A DNA stretch of 64,000 nucleotides from Hymenobacter negativus (lineage in GTDB: Bacteria > Bacteroidota > Bacteroidia > Cytophagales > Hymenobacteraceae). The first letter of the stretch is position 1; every line of letters starts with the position of its first letter. The stretch lies in the NCBI RefSeq assembly GCF_016056375.1, contig NZ_JAEDAE010000002.1, positions 663,298 through 727,297 of the forward strand, read 5' to 3'. Under the pieces are notes generated by a model. It was not told where the DNA came from. It searched no databases and saw only the letters and a list, made by a program, of their open reading frames with translations. Shown here piece by piece: positions 1 through 8,035 of this stretch. The translations under genes were made by a program, and so were the position numbers.

Positions 1-817
1 ATAAGGCATTGACGGCAACCCAGGTGTATTGGGGAAAAAAACCAGCCCCCAGCACGGCTGTTTTGGGTGCCTCCACGACCGCGACGATACGGGTGTGGGG
101 GGCTTGGAGCGCCTGCGTTAGGCCAAACAAACAAGGGGACTTGGCGCCATGCAGGTCGTAGGCTATCAGCCAATCCGGATGGGTTTCTTTGCGCCGGTCG
201 ATGGCCTGCCCCAGCGCCGTATGAAACCAACTCGTGTACCGTTTGATGGTCCCGTCTGGTCGCACCGTTTTAACTGTGTGGCCATCGGCGTCGAAGAGGA
301 CCACTTGGCCCCCACGGACCCGCCCGCGTTCGTCGCGCAGCCAAAAGACGCATGCTCCAGGCCAATGGGCGGAAGTGCCGATTTCAAACTTACGCAGCAG
401 GTCTTTCGCCACGCCGGCCCCAAAGTGCACCGTAAGCAGGCGGGCAAACTGGTTGCGGGAATACCCAGCGAAGCTGCGCTGCACAACTTCTTCGGGAACA
501 GAAACAACTGGCGGGGCAGTTGGCGCCATCTGTGGCGTTTGACGCACGCGCCCCTTTAAGAAGGGGAGGCACTGGTTACGAATGTCTTCTGCATAGCTTG
601 TTCCGCCTGGGGGCTTGTGGTACGGGCTGGCGAAATAGCCGCAGCGGTCCTCGCGGTTGCAACGGCCGAAGTGTGCAGGAAGTAACTCGCCGGTGGCTTT
701 GTCCACGAAGCGGGCGAAGGTGTTGCGGTGCTGATTGCCACAGGCCGGGCAGTCATGCCGCGTGTGGGTGCCCCGGTAGCGGTAGGGCTGAAGTGCAAAT
801 CGATAAGGCGGAGCCAT
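1..817 (-). CDS. TOPRIM/zinc-finger primase-like protein (DUF6371 type), 3' end outside window
   Basis: The frame opens at ATG 817 on the minus strand and stays open to the window edge, giving 272 residues without a stop. Near the N-terminus is a four-cysteine zinc finger (C23, C26, C53, C58) like the CHC2-type fingers of DNA primases. Near residues 247-262 is VVEAPKTAVLGA, which resembles the start of the TOPRIM-like core of DUF6371 proteins (usual form VVESEKTA). Such proteins are found in Bacteroidota mobile elements, and a role in priming replication is inferred. It is the last visible gene of a minus-strand set that follows the SF3 helicase after a 105-bp gap containing a 19-bp inverted repeat. 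The family name rests on motif recognition only. Confidence 0.72.
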   Translation of the reverse strand, partial: MAPPYRFALQPYRYRGTHTRHDCPACGNQHRNTFARFVDKATGELLPAHFGRCNREDRCGYFASPYHKPPGGTSYAEDIRNQCLPFLKGRVRQTPQMAPTAPPVVSVPEEVVQRSFAGYSRNQFARLLTVHFGAGVAKDLLRKFEIGTSAHWPGACVFWLRDERGRVRGGQVVLFDADGHTVKTVRPDGTIKRYTSWFHTALGQAIDRRKETHPDWLIAYDLHGAKSPCLFGLTQALQAPHTRIVAVVEAPKTAVLGAGFFPQYTWVAVNAL

Positions 818-835
818 AAAGAATAGTTTTTTCGG

Positions 836-909
836 CCTGCATTTGCTGCATTTTGTACATCGCCAACTCTGACATCAGGGCTGTGTGCTGAAAATGCAGC
901 AAATGCAGG
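836..909. repeat. 19-bp perfect inverted repeat between two replication genes
   Basis: Arms 836-854 and 891-909 are exact reverse complements, separated by 36 nt. Each arm carries the direct repeat TGCATTT/TGCATTTT. The site sits between the helicase stop and the primase-like start. It could be an origin, a control hairpin or an attenuator; there is no T-run of terminator type on the minus strand. Confidence 0.85.
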
Positions 910-922
910 CAGTAGAAAAAAA

Positions 923-2449
923 TTAATTATCGCTCATGGGCACCGTGCGGCCTGCCCGAATGGCCCACCCCACGCTCTTGCGGAAATAGACGAATCCAGC
1001 CCGTTCCATGCGTTTGCGGAAGTTCTTCCCACCGACGGGCGGGGCCAAGCTTTCGAAGCATTGGTTCTTGTACTGCCTGTAGAGGTCCTGGTGAGTAATC
1101 CACCGCTCGGGGTCAGGCTGGAAGCCTTCTTCTTCGAGAAACAACCGCACTGAATCAGACTGCTTTTCGAAATCTTCCACGAGGTGGCGCGACGCGGCGC
1201 AGGAACTGAACCCGCGCTGGGCCAGCAGGCGGTGCAAGCCCGCCAGTACCCAGTTCAGCATGCCCGGGAGTTCCGTGGCCGCGATGGTGGCGGCCAGTTG
1301 TGGGTCGCGCTCGGCCTCGGGAATGGTGACGGCAAAATGTATCAGCAGAAAGCGGCGGAAGTAGGCGTCGGTCTGCTCCACGTCGGTGGGCAACTCGTTG
1401 CAGTTGCCCATGAACTTCGCGTACTCCTTCATGATGAAGGGCTGGCCGTAGGGCAGCCGGGCCTCGATGGGCTCGCCCGACACGAGTTGCTTGAAGGCGT
1501 TGGCGTCAAACTTGCCGTTGATTTCACTGACGTAGTTGAGCTTCTTGTCGGCCAAGTTGGCGCGGTGATAAGCGCGGCTGTCCGTCAGGCTGTGTAAGCT
1601 GTAGCTGCACACGTTCTCCGCTCCCAGCATCTTCAGCACCAGTTCGTAAAAGACGGACTTGCCGTTGGCGCCGGAGCCGACCAGCAGCAGGGCTTTTTCG
1701 AGCTTGAGCGTGCTGGTCGGCACGAATACGTAGGCCAAAAATTCCGCCAAGACGTGCTGGCTGTCCATGTCGGGCTGCACACGGTTCAGGAACGCCTCGA
1801 ACCGGGGAGCAGTGGCAGTGGGGTCGTACTCGTACGATAGCTGGTAGGTGAGAAAATCGGCGGGGTCGAAGGGCTGGAGCCGTTGCCCTGCGGGCCCAAT
1901 GACCAAAGTGCCATTCTTCAGGTTGAGCTTCACCTCGTCGGTGTCCGGCTCGGGTGCTGCTTGGTAGCCGTCGCTGAGAAATTGAGCTAGCAAATTCTCC
2001 GTGAAGACATAATGACGGGCATCGCAGTGTTTCACGCCCATGCCTTCGGCGGCTTCGCGCAGGAAGACCCGCAGTTCTTCATTGGCGAGGCGCTCCCAGT
2101 AGGCTCCGTTGTACACGTAAACGGCCTGGTTTCGTTGGCAAAGGCCATAGCCGTGGAACTTGGCAAGGTCCCGCACTTTGCGAACGACGGTCACCAAGTG
2201 GTGTTTTTGCTTGAGTTGTTCTTTGTCGCTCTCCAGGGCAACTTCGGCCCGGAAGTCAACCGGCTCGACGTGCTGAAGCAGCTTATACAGCACAGAGTGG
2301 CGTGTTTGTGGAGTTGCAGCGTCTTGCAAGGAGTCGGCCTGCTCAGCTAGGTGAGCAGCTAGGCCGGTTAGAGAAGGGGAATCAGGAGCTTGGGGCACGC
2401 GCGCAGGCAAAACCGCAGTTCGGTTTTGGAGTAAAGTTTCGAAGGACAT
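923..2449 (-). CDS. Phage/plasmid P4-type primase-helicase (D5-like SF3 helicase)
   Basis: This 508-residue protein has the superfamily 3 helicase core: Walker A GSGANGKS at residues 258-265, a Walker B-like stretch near 302-314 (KKLNYVSEIN), and motif C near 345-354 (KFMGNCNELP) with the sensor asparagine. The region before it matches the D5-N domain that precedes the ATPase in P4 alpha and poxvirus D5 relatives. A winged-helix-like C-terminal tail follows. No primase active site is apparent, and that role may be supplied by the zinc-finger/TOPRIM protein encoded next. Its ATG shares one base with the stop of the upstream HTH gene (TAATG), so translation is probably coupled. Role: replication initiation of the integrated element. 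Confidence 0.88.
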   Translation of the reverse strand: MSFETLLQNRTAVLPARVPQAPDSPSLTGLAAHLAEQADSLQDAATPQTRHSVLYKLLQHVEPVDFRAEVALESDKEQLKQKHHLVTVVRKVRDLAKFHGYGLCQRNQAVYVYNGAYWERLANEELRVFLREAAEGMGVKHCDARHYVFTENLLAQFLSDGYQAAPEPDTDEVKLNLKNGTLVIGPAGQRLQPFDPADFLTYQLSYEYDPTATAPRFEAFLNRVQPDMDSQHVLAEFLAYVFVPTSTLKLEKALLLVGSGANGKSVFYELVLKMLGAENVCSYSLHSLTDSRAYHRANLADKKLNYVSEINGKFDANAFKQLVSGEPIEARLPYGQPFIMKEYAKFMGNCNELPTDVEQTDAYFRRFLLIHFAVTIPEAERDPQLAATIAATELPGMLNWVLAGLHRLLAQRGFSSCAASRHLVEDFEKQSDSVRLFLEEEGFQPDPERWITHQDLYRQYKNQCFESLAPPVGGKNFRKRMERAGFVYFRKSVGWAIRAGRTVPMSDN

Positions 2450-3087
2450 TAAAAAGGCAAGTCGTAAATGTCGTCTGACACAGAAGCGTGGAATTGGGTG
2501 CCAACAGCAGGGCTCACAGCAAGCCGGAAAGGTGCCGAAGTGCTTTTAGGTGTGCTTTCGCGCTGTTTTTGTTGAAGAGAGATTCTAAGCCGGAGCTTTT
2601 TCTGCTTGCACGCATACTGGCGCACGTAGTCTTTCGCTACGTCGCTTTCCCACCACATAGGGTCCTGTGACAGCATCATGGCCTGCACTTCAGTTCGAGA
2701 GAAACCGGAGCGGCCCTCCACTTTCCAGCATTTTAGCCAGCCTTTGCGCGACCAAGCGTGAAGTTGTTGAGTGCTTACCCCAAGCATAGAGGCAGCCATT
2801 CGTGCAGGGAACACATTTGGAGGAGGTGAAGTGTAGGTTCGCTCGGTCTGCGCCTGGGTCCACAAATAGACCAGTTTATCTCGAATGGCCAAACGGAATT
2901 GAAAGTCTTCCATGAAGACATTCATATGGCTCGGGAGCGCGACAACCGCACGGTCAGATGGACTTATGCTGGGATAATTTCCTCGGATGACTGCGGGCAC
3001 ATCAGTCGAAATCAGAACCTTTGCACCCTTCTCTGAGAGCCGTATGGTTGAAAATGTGGTTGGGCGGGTGGATGAATAGGTGGTCAT
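2449..3087 (-). CDS. Helix-turn-helix protein of the integrated element
   Basis: The protein has 212 residues if translation starts at ATG 3087. A longer open frame reaches upstream, but it would overlap the preceding HTH gene heavily. The centre (roughly residues 97-135, PARMAASMLGVSTQQLHAWSR) has the spacing of a MerR/excisionase-type helix-turn-helix, followed by a lysine- and arginine-rich segment. The flanks match no family I recognise. It lies 2 bp after the previous gene and overlaps the SF3 helicase by one base, so it is part of the same operon. It may be an element regulator or a replication accessory protein that binds the inverted repeats nearby; this is inference. Confidence 0.65.
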   Translation of the reverse strand: MTTYSSTRPTTFSTIRLSEKGAKVLISTDVPAVIRGNYPSISPSDRAVVALPSHMNVFMEDFQFRLAIRDKLVYLWTQAQTERTYTSPPPNVFPARMAASMLGVSTQQLHAWSRKGWLKCWKVEGRSGFSRTEVQAMMLSQDPMWWESDVAKDYVRQYACKQKKLRLRISLQQKQRESTPKSTSAPFRLAVSPAVGTQFHASVSDDIYDLPF

Positions 3088-3089
3088 GA

Positions 3090-3524
3090 TTAGCGGGCTT
3101 TGGGGGTGGAAGAGGAACGACGGGCATACTTGCGGCGCCCATCCGGCTGGGTATGGGCTTGAAGGGCGGCCAGCACGTGACCACGCTTTATGCGAACCGA
3201 ACGGCTGCCCGCAGTGCATGACTGTATCTTGCCCGCCTTAATCCATTCGTACACGGTTTGTGGCTTCATGCCCAGCACGGCCGCAGCTTGCTGAACGGTC
3301 AGCATTTGGTCGTTTTGGTCCGCCACGGCAGCCACATCAATTTGCTCAGCGGCTAAAAGCAGGTGCTCTTCGCGAGCAATTTGACGGAACCGTTGCTCCG
3401 CAAGTGCGATGAGCTGAAGGACCGGCGCCCAGTGTGAGGGCGCTTCATTCGCGGTGCCAGTTGTGGCTGGCATCGGGAGGAGGGTGGGGGCCCCGAGGGG
3501 CTGTCGCTGGTAAAGCGATGTCAT
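3090..3524 (-). CDS. Excisionase-type helix-turn-helix DNA-binding protein
   Basis: This 144-residue protein carries an HTH_17/excisionase-like domain at about residues 73-122: MLTVQQAAAVLGMKPQTVYE, then WIKAGKIQSC and an arginine-rich wing. The tail is strongly basic (RRKYARRSSSTPKAR). Such proteins act as recombination directionality factors or as regulators of integrated elements. It is the first gene of the compact four-gene set running to the left edge. Two identical GGTATATACC palindromes lie about 100 bp upstream, inside the end of the preceding gene, and are candidate binding sites for this protein or its neighbour. Confidence 0.75.
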   Translation of the reverse strand: MTSLYQRQPLGAPTLLPMPATTGTANEAPSHWAPVLQLIALAEQRFRQIAREEHLLLAAEQIDVAAVADQNDQMLTVQQAAAVLGMKPQTVYEWIKAGKIQSCTAGSRSVRIKRGHVLAALQAHTQPDGRRKYARRSSSTPKAR

Positions 3525-3591
3525 ATATGTATTACCAACCGCTTCGACCTGAGTACATTCGTTGCACTAGCGGCGATTGATATTACAAAGG

Positions 3592-4389
3592 TTAAGAGCT
3601 CCTCAAACCTTTCCCATTTTCGGTATATACCGGTAGCTGTTGGTATATACCAGGCAGTGGTTTTTGTTTCGCCTTGGGCGCCAAAATCAGTTGCGCGAAA
3701 GCAAATGCATTGCGTACCGCTTCCCGAAAAACCCGCGATTTCGGCGGGTTTTCGAACTGGTACTTTCCTATGGCTTCACTAACTGTAACTTGGTAGCGGT
3801 CCAACAGCATTGCCTTCCATTCACGAGATGGGATGTCTTTATGAACCAATCCCAGCCAATCAGCCAGTTTGTACACTGCGGCGCAAGCCGTAGGGTAACT
3901 GCTCGCAATGGTTTTGTTTTTGACGGCCTCCCACATTGCGTCAATCTTCGCAGCATATTCAGCCCGCTGCTTATCATCTTGCCCTTTGCATAGGCTTTCC
4001 AAGGATGGTATCGCCTTTTGGGCGAGAGGTGCTGAACCTTTCGAAATCTTGGCTCTAGCAGAAGCGAGGGAAGGAGCAGCCAAGTTCATCGAAACTGTAT
4101 CTGGTGCCGTGGGCAAGCCAGCGTCCTGAACGGCGGCTAGCTGCACAGAGTCGGATTCGAAGACGACTTTTTTGAGAGGTCCTTTCGAGTTAAAAGGCGC
4201 TGCGTAATAGCTGCGCTTGGGGGTGGCCCGGCTTTCGCGCCCTTGCAAATCACGATACTCAGCCCATGGGAAACCATCACCCTCTTGACCAGATGCAACA
4301 AGAGCTTTTAAGCGCGAGAGTTCAGCGCGCATTGCTGGAGTAAACTCACTTGTATCTTCTCCAATGTGCCTTTTCATAAGGAAACTCAT
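3592..4389 (-). CDS. Unknown protein of the integrated element, next to tRNA-Glu
   Basis: The protein has 265 residues from ATG 4389. The open frame continues upstream through the terminator and the tRNA gene, which cannot be coding, so this internal start was chosen. No known domain is apparent. It is hydrophilic, with a lysine/alanine-rich middle and a C-terminal half rich in predicted helix (about residues 150-245). It is not a tyrosine recombinase: the R-H-x-x-R...Y pattern is absent, although its position beside the tRNA is where an integrase is often found. The base composition is lower in GC than the chromosome to the right, in keeping with a transferred element. Confidence 0.6.
   Translation of the reverse strand: MSFLMKRHIGEDTSEFTPAMRAELSRLKALVASGQEGDGFPWAEYRDLQGRESRATPKRSYYAAPFNSKGPLKKVVFESDSVQLAAVQDAGLPTAPDTVSMNLAAPSLASARAKISKGSAPLAQKAIPSLESLCKGQDDKQRAEYAAKIDAMWEAVKNKTIASSYPTACAAVYKLADWLGLVHKDIPSREWKAMLLDRYQVTVSEAIGKYQFENPPKSRVFREAVRNAFAFAQLILAPKAKQKPLPGIYQQLPVYTENGKGLRSS
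3622..3651. promoter_or_regulatory. Twin GGTATATACC palindromes, candidate operator
   Basis: Two identical perfect 10-bp palindromes occur at 3622-3631 and 3642-3651, with centres exactly 20 bp (about two helical turns) apart. They lie inside the 3' end of the unknown gene and about 100 bp upstream of the first HTH gene. This geometry suits cooperative binding of a dimeric repressor. Confidence 0.5.
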
Positions 4390-4533
4390 ACGACCGGGCC
4401 CCAGAGTGGTTTTCAACGTCCGCCTCGGTGAGTGCAGGACGAGCCACGCATGTAGAGCAACTTGATAGAACAGCGAGGCAACCAGCCATCGGCTTAGAAT
4501 TTGCTTTGTACCCGGGGCTGTACCCCAAGTACG

Positions 4534-4569
4534 AAAAAACCCGCCCTGCGTGATGCAGAGCGGGTTTTT
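4534..4569 (-). terminator. Rho-independent terminator after tRNA-Glu
   Basis: A strong hairpin (AACCCGC...GCGGGTT with an inner CTGC/GCAG stem) has T-runs on both strands. On the minus strand it directly follows the 3' end of tRNA-Glu, so it separates tRNA transcription from the integrated element. Confidence 0.85.
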
Positions 4570-4570
4570 A

Positions 4571-4643
4571 GTAGTCCGTAGGGGAATCGAACCCCTGTTG
4601 GTAGAATGAAAATCTACTGTCCTAACCCCTAGACGAACGGACC
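4571..4643 (-). tRNA. tRNA-Glu (anticodon TTC)
   Basis: The 73-nt minus-strand sequence folds as a cloverleaf. The acceptor stem starts GGTCCGT, the anticodon loop TTTTCAT sits between GTAGA and TCTAC, and the T-arm is GGGGTTCGATTCCCC. The anticodon TTC decodes glutamate. No CCA is encoded. The 3' end is the likely attachment site of the element at 1-4570. Confidence 0.97.
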
Positions 4644-4662
4644 GTTGTTCGTTTTGATGATG

Positions 4663-4692
4663 CAAAGGTACGGCGCGCTTCGTTTCGTGCAA
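4663..4692 (-). promoter_or_regulatory. Promoter of tRNA-Glu
   Basis: On the minus strand, TTG (4692-4690) is followed after 19 nt by TACCTTTG (4670-4663), the Bacteroidota -33/-7 pattern. The mature tRNA 5' end is 20 nt downstream. Confidence 0.7.
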
Positions 4693-4821
4693 GTGCTTGA
4701 AGAAAAAAAAGTGCGATTTAAACCAAAGTACCCTGTTTTTCAGGCTGAAAAATTTTCACAGTGTCCTATTCCCGATAAGCCCGAACGTTTGAGACCTGGC
4801 AGCTGCCTGCTGAACCGTGCT

Positions 4822-4843
4822 GTAGTCCGAAGGGGAATCGAAC
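4822..4843 (-). other. Decayed copy of the tRNA-Glu 3' end (possible old attachment scar)
   Basis: These 22 bases match the 3' end of tRNA-Glu (4571-4592) at 21 positions and in the same orientation. The rest of the cloverleaf is missing and the outer T-stem has decayed. It may be a remnant of a tandem tRNA copy or the scar of an earlier integration. The surrounding 4644-4959 stretch otherwise holds only the tRNA promoter and the gapA promoter. Confidence 0.55.
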
Positions 4844-4890
4844 TCTTATTAAGGGCGGAATTGAATGTGGGCTAACCCGCGCCTGCCTGC

Positions 4891-4898
4891 TATCTTCG
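4891..4898 (+). promoter_or_regulatory. Likely -7 box of gapA
   Basis: TATCTTCG is a one-base variant of TAnnTTTG and lies 61 nt before the gapA start. No clear -33 TTG stands at the usual distance. Confidence 0.4.
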
Positions 4899-4941
4899 CC
4901 CCGTGTTTCAACCGGCCGCCAGCGTGGCGGCTGGCCACTAA

Positions 4942-5967
<1,026 letters not shown>

Positions 5968-5980
5968 TTGCCGCTCCCGT

Positions 5981-6032
5981 AAATAAACGCCGTCTGCTTT
6001 GCCATTTGTGGCGGGCGGGCGGCGTTTTTATT
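5981..6032 (+). terminator. Terminator of gapA
   Basis: AAACGCCG at 5985-5992 pairs with CGGCGTTTTT at 6020-6029, ending in a T-run 15-65 nt after the gapA stop. Confidence 0.8.
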
Positions 6033-6156
6033 TGTAAGTAAAGCGTAATGGGGAGTTAGGTGGTGAGAAATCAGCTGACTTTACTCTAAAATTGCGCCCA
6101 AGCTAATTCGCACTGCTTTCTACGATATTCCGCCAAGCCTTCGCTGGGCGTCTCCC

Positions 6157-7026
6157 ATGCCCAAAACCTGCTTCATCCTCAACCCCAAGGCCGGCCCCAG
6201 CCAGCGCCACGACATGCCTGCCCTGATTGCGCGGTATTTCGGCGCGCGGGAGGCGGACTATGAAATCCGCCCCACCGAGTACGCCGGCCACGCCGTAGAA
6301 CTGGCCCGAAAGGCAGCAGCCGAAGGTTTTGCAGTGGTGGCGGCCGTGGGCGGCGACGGCACCGTGAACGAGGTGGGCCGGGGCCTGCTGGGCACTGAAA
6401 CCGCCTTGGGCATCATCCCCCAGGGCTCAGGCAACGGCCTGGCCCGCCACCTGAAAGTGCCCCTGGGCCTGCCCGACGCCTTGCGCCGACTGGCCGCGCC
6501 TGACTTCAGCCGCATGGACGTGGGCGTGATAAATGGCCACCCGTTCTTCTGCACGGCCGGGCTGGGGTTTGATGCGCACGTGAGCCAGCACTTCGCCCAG
6601 GCCGGCTCGCGGGGCCTGAGCACTTACCTGCAGGTGACGCTGCGCGAATACCGCCGCTACCGGCCGGTGGCGGTGCAGGCTAACTTTGACGGCCAGGAAA
6701 TTGCTACCGACTGCTACGTGCTGGCCTTCGCCAACGCCTCGCAGTACGGCAACAACGCCTACATCGCGCCCCGCGCCGACTTGCGCGACGGCCTGCTCGA
6801 TGTGTGCCTGATTGACGCCCTGCCCGTGTTTCGCGCCTTCCGCGTGAGCTTGGCCATGGCCCTCGGCAACCTTCCCCAGAGCAAAGCGGCCGAATATTTC
6901 CGGGTGCCGCACGCCCGGGTAGTGGCCGCCGCGCCCATTGGCTTCCACGTCGATGGCGACTACCTGGGCCACGCCACCGAATTCGACGTGGAACTACTGC
7001 CGCTGGCTCTGGCCGTAGCGGTATAG
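6157..7026 (+). CDS. Diacylglycerol/lipid kinase family protein (YegS/DagK type)
   Basis: A 289-residue cytoplasmic or membrane-associated kinase that phosphorylates a lipid alcohol such as diacylglycerol. The signature is the DAGK catalytic domain: NPKAG near the N-terminus, GGDGTVNEV near residues 66-74, and the GSGNGLARHL loop near 92-101. The C-terminal beta domain holds DGDYLGHATEFDVE, the usual end of the family. The lipid substrate cannot be read from sequence. It is followed by an unusual AT-rich palindrome with a 25-bp tandem repeat, and no operon partner is clear. Confidence 0.9.
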   Translation: MPKTCFILNPKAGPSQRHDMPALIARYFGAREADYEIRPTEYAGHAVELARKAAAEGFAVVAAVGGDGTVNEVGRGLLGTETALGIIPQGSGNGLARHLKVPLGLPDALRRLAAPDFSRMDVGVINGHPFFCTAGLGFDAHVSQHFAQAGSRGLSTYLQVTLREYRRYRPVAVQANFDGQEIATDCYVLAFANASQYGNNAYIAPRADLRDGLLDVCLIDALPVFRAFRVSLAMALGNLPQSKAAEYFRVPHARVVAAAPIGFHVDGDYLGHATEFDVELLPLALAVAV

Positions 7027-7035
7027 GTCATTTAA

Positions 7036-7167
7036 CATTTATCAATTAACATTTAGCAGCGTTTACAAAGGACCAATCGCGCCAGTTGAACGGTCGTCAA
7101 ATCGCGCCAGTTGAACGGTCGTCAAATCGCGCCAGTTGAACGGTCGTCAAATGTTAATTGATAAATG
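7036..7167. repeat. AT-rich 19-bp inverted repeat enclosing three 25-bp tandem repeats
   Basis: Arms 7036-7054 and 7149-7167 are perfect reverse complements. The loop contains three identical contiguous 25-bp units at 7075-7099, 7100-7124 and 7125-7149, beginning AATCGCGCCAGTTGAACGG. Further partial inverted copies of the arm follow at about 7175-7200, next to the yciH start. There are no spacers, so it is not CRISPR. It could be a small non-autonomous element or a regulatory cruciform. Confidence 0.9.
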
Positions 7168-7201
7168 AAAAGATTGTTAAATGATAAATGTTAATAGATA
7201 A

Positions 7202-7537
7202 ATGAAACAGAATCGCACCGGTGTGGTCTATTCCACCAATCCTGATTTCTCTTACCAAACCGATGAGCCTGCCGCGGCTACTACGCTGCCGCCGCAACAG
7301 CAGCAGCTGCGCGTGCAGCTTGATAAGAAGCAGCGCGGTGGCAAGCAGGTCACGCTCGTCACCGGCTTTGTGGGCAACGATGGAGACTTGCAGGCCCTCG
7401 GCAAGCTTCTCAAAACCAAGTGCGGCGTGGGCGGAAGTGCCAAGGACGGCGAAATTGTGGTGCAGGGCGACTTCCGCGATAAAGTGCTGGAAGTGCTGCT
7501 AAAAGAAGGCTACAAAGCCAAAAAAGCCGGCGGCTAG
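7202..7537 (+). CDS. yciH: SUI1/eIF1-family translation factor (YciH)
   Basis: A 111-residue protein with the SUI1 fold in its C-terminal two thirds: [17 protein letters not shown], then the basic [16 protein letters not shown] segment and the helix [18 protein letters not shown]. Bacterial YciH homologues modulate initiation fidelity at the 30S subunit. The length fits the family. The start codon lies immediately downstream of the palindromic repeat cluster at 7036-7200, so the 5' region of its mRNA may be strongly structured. Confidence 0.93.
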   Translation: MKQNRTGVVYSTNPDFSYQTDEPAAATTLPPQQQQLRVQLDKKQRGGKQVTLVTGFVGNDGDLQALGKLLKTKCGVGGSAKDGEIVVQGDFRDKVLEVLLKEGYKAKKAGG

Positions 7538-7594
7538 TTCCGACCGCGGGCCGGTAATGTCCGTATCCCGCTCGTCCTTGCATGCCCCGCCCCC

Positions 7595-8035
7595 ATGATG
7601 TTGCTGTATACTTGTTTCCTATCAATCCTGCCCGAAGCGGCCCGCGACGTGACATCCCTGCACGGCCGGGCCGAAAGCACAGTTATCGACGCGGTGCTGT
7701 GGCTAAAGCTGGGCGTGGAAATGGTGGGCGCGCTCATCATCGCACTGGGCATTCTCAGCGCGGGCTGGCTGCTGCTGAAAGCCTTGAGCCGGGGCCAGAC
7801 GGCTGATTTTACCGCCATTCGGCTGGCGCTGGCGCGGTACCTGGCGCTGGCGCTGGAATTCCAGCTGGGGGCCGATATTTTGTCCACCGCCATTTCGCCG
7901 ACCTGGGAGCAGTTGGGCAAGCTCGGGGCCATTGCCATCATTCGCACGGCCCTCAACTACTTTCTCTCCCGTGAAATGCGCGACGAGCGCGGCCAAACCA
8001 GCGCCGAAAAGCCTGTGGTGGAGCGCGCCGACTAG
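7595..8035 (+). CDS. DUF1622 family membrane protein
   Basis: This 146-residue protein has the DUF1622 signature: a first membrane helix around residues 37-62 (WLKLGVEMVGALIIALGILS), the conserved stretch LALEFQLGADILSTAISPTW (about 86-105), and the second helix IAIIRTALNYFL. The function of the family is unknown. It ends tail to tail with kdsB, the two stop codons overlapping by three bases within TAG/CTA, so the genes converge without a terminator. Confidence 0.88.
   Translation: MMLLYTCFLSILPEAARDVTSLHGRAESTVIDAVLWLKLGVEMVGALIIALGILSAGWLLLKALSRGQTADFTAIRLALARYLALALEFQLGADILSTAISPTWEQLGKLGAIAIIRTALNYFLSREMRDERGQTSAEKPVVERAD

Noticed and set aside
149..559. Plus-strand open frame of 136 codons
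   Set aside because: It is antisense to the zinc-finger/TOPRIM gene, which has the clear protein motifs.
3592..4389. Tyrosine integrase identity for the gene nearest the tRNA
   Set aside because: No R...HxxR...Y pattern is visible.
3592..4692. Full 366-codon open frame running through the tRNA gene
   Set aside because: Its first 100 codons would be the tRNA-Glu gene and its terminator, so the start was moved to 4389.
7075..7149. Possible CRISPR array from the 25-bp repeats
   Set aside because: The three units are contiguous with no spacers, and no cas genes lie near.
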